From: Ailanthus altissimus
Taxonomy: Eukaryota > Streptophyta > Magnoliopsida > Sapindales > Simaroubaceae
NCBI GenBank assembly: GCA_946807835.1
Contig: OX327691.1
Span: 3,236,188 to 3,300,187, forward strand
DNA length: 64,000 bases
Direction of reading: 5' to 3'
In this document: positions 59,601 through 64,000 of the stretch, in pieces
Layout: every line of letters begins with the position of its first letter
How positions within the stretch are numbered: position 1 is the first letter of the stretch
Notes under the pieces: model-generated
The model's input: only the letters and a program-made list of their open reading frames with translations
What the model was told of the DNA's origin: nothing
Database searches by the model: none
Translations under genes and position numbers: made by a program

Positions 59601-60640
59601 TGACGGCGGTCATCCATTGTCTGCGCACTTGGCGACATTACTTGCTTGGAGCAAAGTTCGTGGTGATGACGGACAACGTGGCAACGAGCTACTTTCAGAG
59701 TCAAAAGAAGCTCAGCCCAAAGCAAGCCAGGTGGCAGGATTTCTTGGCGGAGTTCGACTATGAGCTCGAGTACAAACCGGGTAAGGTGAATGTGGTGGCG
59801 GACGCCTTAAGCCGGAAGGCTGAGTTAGCATCTATAAGCAAGTTAGAAGGGGAACTACTCAGCCTATTTCGAGAAGGTACGAAACAAGATCCCCTTGCTA
59901 AGCAAATTTCTGCACAAGCACATGATGGGAAAACACAACGGTTTTGGGTAGAGGATGGGCTTCTTTACACCAAAGGCCGTCGGGTGTATGTGCCAAAGTG
60001 GGGAAACTTGCGGCGGAACCTTATTAAAGAGTGTCATGACACCAAATGGGCAGGACATCCAGGACAAAGGCGCACACGTGCTCTACTAGAGACGGTGTAC
60101 TATTGGCCACATATGCGGGAAGAGATAGAGCAGTTCGTAAAAACTTGTCTAGTATGCCAACAAGACAAGGTGGTGCAGCGGAGTCCCGCGGGCTTACTTG
60201 ATCCCTTGCCCATACCGGAGAGACCTTGGGAGAGCATCTCCATGGACTTCATTGTAAGTTTGCCAAAAACTGAGGGATGTGGGACTATCATTGTAGTGGT
60301 AGACAGATTTTCCAAGTATGCTACTTTCATTCCGGCGCCTAAGGAGTGTAGTGCGGAAGAGACCGCAAGACTTTTCTTCAAGCATGTGGTCAAGTATTGG
60401 GGATTGCCGAGGGTGATAGTAAGTGACCGTGACACAAGATTCACCGGAAGGTTCTGGACTGGGTTATTCAACCTCATGGGATCGAAGCTTCATTTTTCCA
60501 CCAGTTTTCACCCGCAAACGGATGGGCAAACCGAACGGGTGAATGCACTTTTGGAGTTGTACTTGCGGCACTTTGTAAGTGCAAATCAGCAAGATTGGGC
60601 TAAGCTACTCGACATTGCTCAATTCTCATACAATTTGTAG
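56675..60640 (+). CDS. Gypsy gag-pol, main open part
   Basis: From the ATG at 56675 ([13 protein letters not shown]) the frame runs 1321 residues to a TAG at 60638. It shows a coiled-coil-like head, a Retrotrans_gag region, and a zinc knuckle at C371 with three residues between the second Cys and the His (CFLCDGDHW). The protease follows with VDTGATHNF (D444). Next come reverse transcriptase with YLDD at residues 789-792, RNase H ([11 protein letters not shown]), an HHCC zinc domain ([16 protein letters not shown]) and an integrase core with D1191, D1251 and E1287. The frame is open 11 codons upstream but without an ATG, so 56675 is the start. All catalytic motifs look intact. Confidence 0.95.
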   Translation: MVKEKDVAGSSDLSVERGRDPKARRHASLPRDKSAEPSRDFGDVVMTLGVAMTKATDRLGELEEQIEKLEVGLDRQGDEVRSLIDNTIDTYAEKQQDWVKTFQDTVFSTMEKLQAQVEELQKGFETIKEDVTLCKRAVANGTAATHVTVAAPRVEAPKPKEFSGKRDAKELDNYFWQMERYFEALGVREEQKVNTATLYLSDHAILWWRRKSEEIRKGTCTINTWEELQRELKRQFYPENVAHDARKRLKELRQNKSISEYVEEYSMLMLQIPNMSEEDLLFNFMDGLQTWASNELKRRGVQNISDALTMAETLMDYRKGETSKFKHPKPVYSKGGGAKESHPPRNRDGKGKPPMGKEQKRDGKSKPKSNCFLCDGDHWVRDCPKKRVFNAMFETQEAGQQSQMGCLQLLNALKAKRAPSAPTGTALMYVEAHINGKKTQVLVDTGATHNFIKRAEAERLGLKVEKGVGYLKTVNAEAKPLDGVIRGVEMHLGNWRGKVNFSVAPLDDFDAVLGMDFLRQFNVVPLPRHNYVCILEGGPCMVPTVDKPKSGQSAPNANNTLLSAMQLKKGAKRGEETYLATIWEADGGTKADESDLPKEVARVLKEHKDVMPAELPKKLPPRRAIDHEIELEPGTKPPAKAPYRMSPPELAELRRQLKELLDAGFIRPSKAPYGAPVLFQRKHDGSLRLCIDYRALNKVTVKNRYPIPLIADLFDQLGQAKYFSKLDLRSGYHQVRIVEGDEPKTTCVTRYGAFEFLVMPFGLTNAPATFCTLMNNVLQPFLDKFVVVYLDDIVIYSNTLEEHVRHLQTVLRVLRENELYVKREKCSFAKSEVDFLGHKIKQGKLLMDRAKIRAIVDWEAPTKVTELRSFLGLANYYRRFIKSYSTIAAPLTDLLKKTRAWEWTEECQRAFDQLKKAVIEEPVLALPNYLLPYEVHTDASDFAIGGVLMQQGHPIAFESRKLNETERRYTVQEKEMTAVIHCLRTWRHYLLGAKFVVMTDNVATSYFQSQKKLSPKQARWQDFLAEFDYELEYKPGKVNVVADALSRKAELASISKLEGELLSLFREGTKQDPLAKQISAQAHDGKTQRFWVEDGLLYTKGRRVYVPKWGNLRRNLIKECHDTKWAGHPGQRRTRALLETVYYWPHMREEIEQFVKTCLVCQQDKVVQRSPAGLLDPLPIPERPWESISMDFIVSLPKTEGCGTIIVVVDRFSKYATFIPAPKECSAEETARLFFKHVVKYWGLPRVIVSDRDTRFTGRFWTGLFNLMGSKLHFSTSFHPQTDGQTERVNALLELYLRHFVSANQQDWAKLLDIAQFSYNL

Positions 60641-61318
60641 CGAAGCGAGTCGACAAACCGAAGCCCATTTGAGCTAGCAACTGGCCAGCAGCCTTTTACA
60701 CCGCATGCGCTTGTATCTAGCGATACAGGGAGGAGTCCCGCAGCATACAAAGCTGCAAAGTCCTGGCATGAGCAGTCAGACTTGGCGCGGGTGTATCTCG
60801 ACAAGGCATCTAAACGGATGAAGAAATGGGCAGATGAAAAACGGAGACATGTGGAATTCAAGGTAGGGGACTTGGTGATGGTAAAGATACTCCCAACACA
60901 GCACAAGTCTACCCGCCCACTTCATAAGGGCCTTGTCCGAAAATATGAGGGGCCATTTCCAATTGCCAAGAGAGTCGGCAAAGTCTCATACAAGGTGGAC
61001 TTACCTTCGAGACTAAGGCTACACCCGGTGTTTCACGCAAGCTGTTTAAAGCCATACCATGGAGATGCGGAAGACACGGAGCGTGGGCCACAATCCCGGG
61101 CACCTTTGGGGGTTTCCACATCCTATGACAAGGAGGCAGAACTTATCCTTGATGTAAGGATAGTACGGAAGAAGAACTATCCTCCGAGTCGTGAATATTT
61201 TGTCAAGTGGAAGGGATTGCCCGATAGTGAAACAAGTTGGGAACCCGAAAATGCACTTTGGCAGTTTGAAGACAAGGTGCGCGAGTTCCAGCGAAGGCGC
61301 GACGAGGACGTCGCGTGA
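60641..61318 (+). CDS. Gypsy integrase C-terminus with chromodomain
   Basis: It is in the same frame as 56675-60640, separated from it only by the TAG at 60638. It contains the integrase C-terminal GPY-type segment (LVRKYEGPFPIAKRVGKVSY) and a chromodomain (about 61148-61300; EYFVKWKGLPDSETSWEPE). Chromodomains steer chromovirus integration towards particular histone marks. The stop TGA at 61316 is 16 bp before the 3' LTR, so this is the native polyprotein end. With the stop upstream, this part would need readthrough to be made. Confidence 0.92.
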   Translation, partial: RSESTNRSPFELATGQQPFTPHALVSSDTGRSPAAYKAAKSWHEQSDLARVYLDKASKRMKKWADEKRRHVEFKVGDLVMVKILPTQHKSTRPLHKGLVRKYEGPFPIAKRVGKVSYKVDLPSRLRLHPVFHASCLKPYHGDAEDTERGPQSRAPLGVSTSYDKEAELILDVRIVRKKNYPPSREYFVKWKGLPDSETSWEPENALWQFEDKVREFQRRRDEDVA

Positions 61319-61322
61319 ATTT

Positions 61323-61334
61323 GGTGGGGGAGAA
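61323..61334 (+). other. Polypurine tract of young Gypsy
   Basis: GGTGGGGGAGAA lies directly before the 3' LTR. Confidence 0.9.
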
Positions 61335-61801
61335 TGTCACGCCCCAAATGTTCTCAAGCAATAACTCGAACATTTGGTGCGCGCCAAGACCCGTCAAAGC
61401 TACTTGGGCCAGTGAAGCATTCCATGCACACATTCTAGAAGGTCCATTTGAGATTGTTGTATTAATGGGCCAAAGCCCACTTGTAAGTAGTAATTGGTAG
61501 AGTATTCTAGAATAGGAATATTCCCTTGGATATTCTTGTGGTAGGTGGCTTTTATTCTAGACCATTGGATGTTTGTAATCTTAGCCGTCCATTGTACATA
61601 GCTTTTGCTATAAATAGGTGAGCTCTCATTTGGAGCAAAACACCTCTTAGCTTGTAATTCTCTTTGTTATCAATACAAGAGCATTTCATCAAACACCTTG
61701 TGTTCTTCTTCTTCATCTCTTTCTTAGTTTGTTGGGTTTTTGGCTGCTTAGCACTAGCAAGTGTCTAAGGCCGCACGGGTTGAAGGATTAAGTCCGTGAC
61801 A
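61335..61801 (+). repeat. 3' LTR of young Gypsy
   Basis: It repeats 56181-56647 at a constant offset of 5154. I found no difference on reading both. The 61-codon frame at 61315 merely runs into it. Confidence 0.95.
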
Positions 61802-62875
61802 CTAGCCTGTGCTGGGGTGCTGAAGGTTCCAAAATTTACACCTTAATGGTGATGGATGGGCGCCGCGGCGCTAGTGGTTTGACCTCCAAACGCTACAGTG
61901 ATGTAATCCGGTGCCTCGGCGGTGATACTGTTCACTTGAACAGTAGCATATGAACAGTATTTGTACTATTTACATCTACAATAATTTTGAACTATGTTTT
62001 TGAACAACGTTTCAAAATTAATTTGCATGTGTAGATTTATGAGATGTAGTGATAAAAGTTATTAATCTACATTATAAATTGGGGTTTATGATATACAGTG
62101 ATAAGAGTTATCGGTCTATATTATAAACCAGGATTAATTTTTCTGCGTTGGTAATCATAATGGGAGCCCTATTGGTAGGGGTTAATTGCGCTTACATTGA
62201 AAAATTGATTAATTGAGAATCACCCTCCTTATGAGATGGAGACCTTGAATAGAAAGAAAAATCTCTCTTAATCAGATTAAAAAATATTACATTATGAGAT
62301 AATATTTTATTTTGATCCGTCTTGTCAATACGATGTTAGACGAGTCACGTTGGCTTTTTTCACATATTACTACAGCGTAAGGGACTTGGTCAATTGGGAT
62401 TGGACTATACCGATTAAATATGAGATGAGGCAAATATATGCAAACGTATTACCCAATACTACTACAGCGTGAGGATAGTATCAGTAACATATATTTGATT
62501 ATTGACATGTTAATCTGGAATATACTTACCTAATATTGCTACAACGTGAGGATAAGGTGTATTTCGGATCAAGTGGTAAGAGTTGCATAAGATGCAATTG
62601 ACAAATGTTGTCTACTTGTTGGGTTTACAAAGGCTAATATTACTACAGCGTGAGGCCTGAATAAATTTCAATGGGATCTACTTCTCGCTGTATAGTTTAA
62701 AAGAGTTTAAACTATTTTCTTTTCGTTTGAGAGATTGGCGGGATTATGTAAAGCAATGGGAGGGCATTTTAAATTGAAATATGTATAATTGTTATACCAA
62801 TGATTTAAAATATTTTATTAGCGATATAATGACTATTCCACTTACATCTTCTGTTAAATTGGCCTGTCAAGTATA
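61802..62875 (+). other. Leader of old Copia, after the Gypsy insertion
   Basis: It continues the GC-rich patch (GCGCCGCGGCGCTAG at 61860) and then follows the young Copia leader from about 5080 to 5870, including the segment AATCTCTCTTAATCAGATTA. It includes the conserved hairpin array at 62338-62700. Confidence 0.85.
62338..62700 (+). promoter_or_regulatory. Conserved hairpin array in old Copia leader
   Basis: Counterparts of the four repeats start at about 62363, 62455, 62532 and 62638. The distances (92, 77, 106) are close to those in the young element (93, 77, 103). Loop consensus across both elements is AATATTRCTWYARCGTGA. Stems persist: CAAATATATG (62431-62440) still pairs with CATATATTTG around repeat 2. 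At repeat 3, AATATAC faces GTGTATT with a G-U pair where the young copy has A-C-G. At repeat 4 the outer stem retains canonical or wobble pairs despite substitutions. Confidence 0.65.
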
Positions 62876-64000
62876 ATGGCCACTACAAACCAGTTGGTGT
62901 GCATAGTTGACACAGTCCAACTCAAAGGTACTAGAAATTACTCTGACCGGCAGATGAATCTAAAAAATGTTTTAGATTCAAAAAATCTTGGATTTATTGT
63001 TTATTAGAGTTTTCCATAAGGTATTCCTGATAACACCTCTCTAAGGGATATTAAATAAAGATGGTGTGACCCTCTTTGCTTAGGGTGCTTCACCTTTTAC
63101 TCAATGTATATCTGGTAAGACCAGGTGTGTGAGGAGAAGAAGAAGAGGCAAAAACCTAGGAGAAGTCCTCTGAGGAAACATATATCCAAAGATCAACAAG
63201 AGAGCAATATAGATGAAAAGTCTTTCCACTACAGTAAGGTTGGGTATTGGAAATTCCACTATCTTAGAAGCCTTATAATTGTTAGAAAGACTCCCACAGG
63301 TTTATATTTGACAAACATAGATATTTCTATAGCATATGATGCCAGTTCACACTAGGTATGAGATACCACATGTCCATCTCATATCTGTAATATGTTGCAG
63401 GGATTGAGAGAGACTAGAATGCAACAGTTTGTAGAAGTAAGTTTAAGAGTAGAAAATCGTGATTTCTTACAGGTTTAATTTGTTGGGCAGCTTAACTTAC
63501 TTCTCATATGTAATACAATAGTTGTATTGCATAATTGGTATAATATCCAAAACATTATTTGACATATTGTATCCTTTCTGACAGTGAAGGATATCATTTG
63601 AATATTAGGAATAGTTTCTTTTGTTCATGTGATATGAATGATATTTTATTAGCTGAATGTTAGTTAATAAATAGACATTATATATAATTAGAAATGTCTG
63701 TAAATTAGAATCTTTAAATAATACAGAACTGTGGTATGTGAGATTAGGTCATATAGGCGTGAGAAGCCTAAACCATCTGGTTAAGGATGGTTAGATTCCT
63801 AATCTGACCATAAAGACTTAACCAGTTTATGAATAATGTATTTACAGAGATGACCAAATATACCAGTATGTACATCACATCCCTTTGATTAGATCGAGGT
63901 AGTGAGTACATTAACAGTAAGTTTTCCATTTGTTTAAAGAAGAATGAGATTCTCACTCACTATAGTCCTCCAGTTACTCCACAACATAATGATGTTTTAG
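62876..64000 (+). pseudogene. Decayed Copia gag-pol (old relative), truncated by window end
   Basis: ATG at 62876 opens a gag start (MATTNQLVCIVDTVQLKG, NYSDRQMNL) collinear with the young Copia gag, stopping near 63006. Most of gag is deleted. Later pieces: a zinc-knuckle remnant with its cysteines lost (about 63218-63270), a protease region with DTTCPSHICN (near 63362), a GAG-pre-integrase piece (VRLGHIGVRSLNHLV-like, 63735-63800), and an integrase piece with RSR-like and SPPVTPQH sequence at the end. An internal deletion removes the first integrase Asp region. Confidence 0.85.

Larger units (their letters stand above)
56181..61801 (+). mobile_element. Young Reina-like chromovirus (Ty3/gypsy)
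   Basis: The element is 5621 bp with 467-bp LTRs (TGTCACG...CGTGACA) in which I found no difference. It has a primer site at 56650, a single gag-pol frame ending in a chromodomain, and a purine tract GGTGGGGGAGAA before the 3' LTR. The compact size and C-terminal chromodomain fit the Reina group of chromoviruses. CTAG flanks both ends (56177-56180 and 61802-61805), a 4-bp target duplication where 5 is usual. One in-frame stop interrupts integrase. Confidence 0.95.
54234..64000 (+). mobile_element. Old Copia relative, split by young Gypsy, running off the window
   Basis: The LTR (54234 to about 56063), leader and gag-pol are collinear with the young Copia at 2437-12016 but heavily diverged. 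A Reina-like Gypsy (56181-61801) interrupts the leader. It continues past the window end, so its 3' LTR is not seen. Confidence 0.88.

Overview
The window is AT-rich nuclear DNA from a plant, almost certainly a eudicot. It holds one complete, intron-rich protein gene in a dense landscape of nested transposons. The gene (12 coding exons, 14419-34314, + strand) encodes a predicted 651-residue PSK SIMULATOR (PSI1)-like protein with an N-myristoylation start, a DUF3475 region and a DUF668 region. No species can be named from the sequence, and I saw no bacterial, organellar, rRNA, tRNA or CRISPR features.

Layout. 1-12765: a truncated Copia-type LTR, then a minus-strand Tekay-type Gypsy LTR split by a young full-length Ty1/copia element (2437-12016; two 2173-bp LTRs with no difference seen, target duplication CCAAC). 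13640-34620: the PSI1-like gene. Its 10,964-bp intron 4 carries an old minus-strand Copia, itself interrupted by a smaller plus-strand Copia (22675-26635), and a Tourist-like MITE. Intron 1 carries a tandem duplication and a possible SINE. Intron 6 carries a gutted LTR element. 35885-38030: a decayed MULE transposase. 38270-45872: a decayed Tekay-type Gypsy whose pol is joined to its 3' LTR by an AT-rich tandem array. 45873-50017: a minus-strand Copia LTR split by a 1981-bp TG...CA insertion with target duplication GGTAC. 50030-54233: Ulp1 protease and DUF1985 remnants with a foldback MITE. 54234-64000: an old relative of the young Copia, split by a young Reina-like chromovirus (56181-61801; 467-bp LTRs with no difference seen).

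The two young elements are almost intact, but each has one visible lesion: a 1-nt deletion in the Copia pol and a CAG-to-TAG stop in the Gypsy integrase. Despite about 9 kb of inserted retroelement in intron 4, all 11 introns of the PSI1-like gene keep GT-AG borders and the frame stays open, so the gene looks functional.

The most unusual signal is in the untranslated leader of the young Copia (5341-5680). Four consecutive predicted hairpins present the same 18-nt loop, which begins with the palindrome AATATT. The spacing and most of the stems are preserved in the old relative at 62338-62700. This looks like a structured RNA signal of this Copia family, possibly for genome dimerisation or packaging. 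I saw no other candidate for a new biological system.
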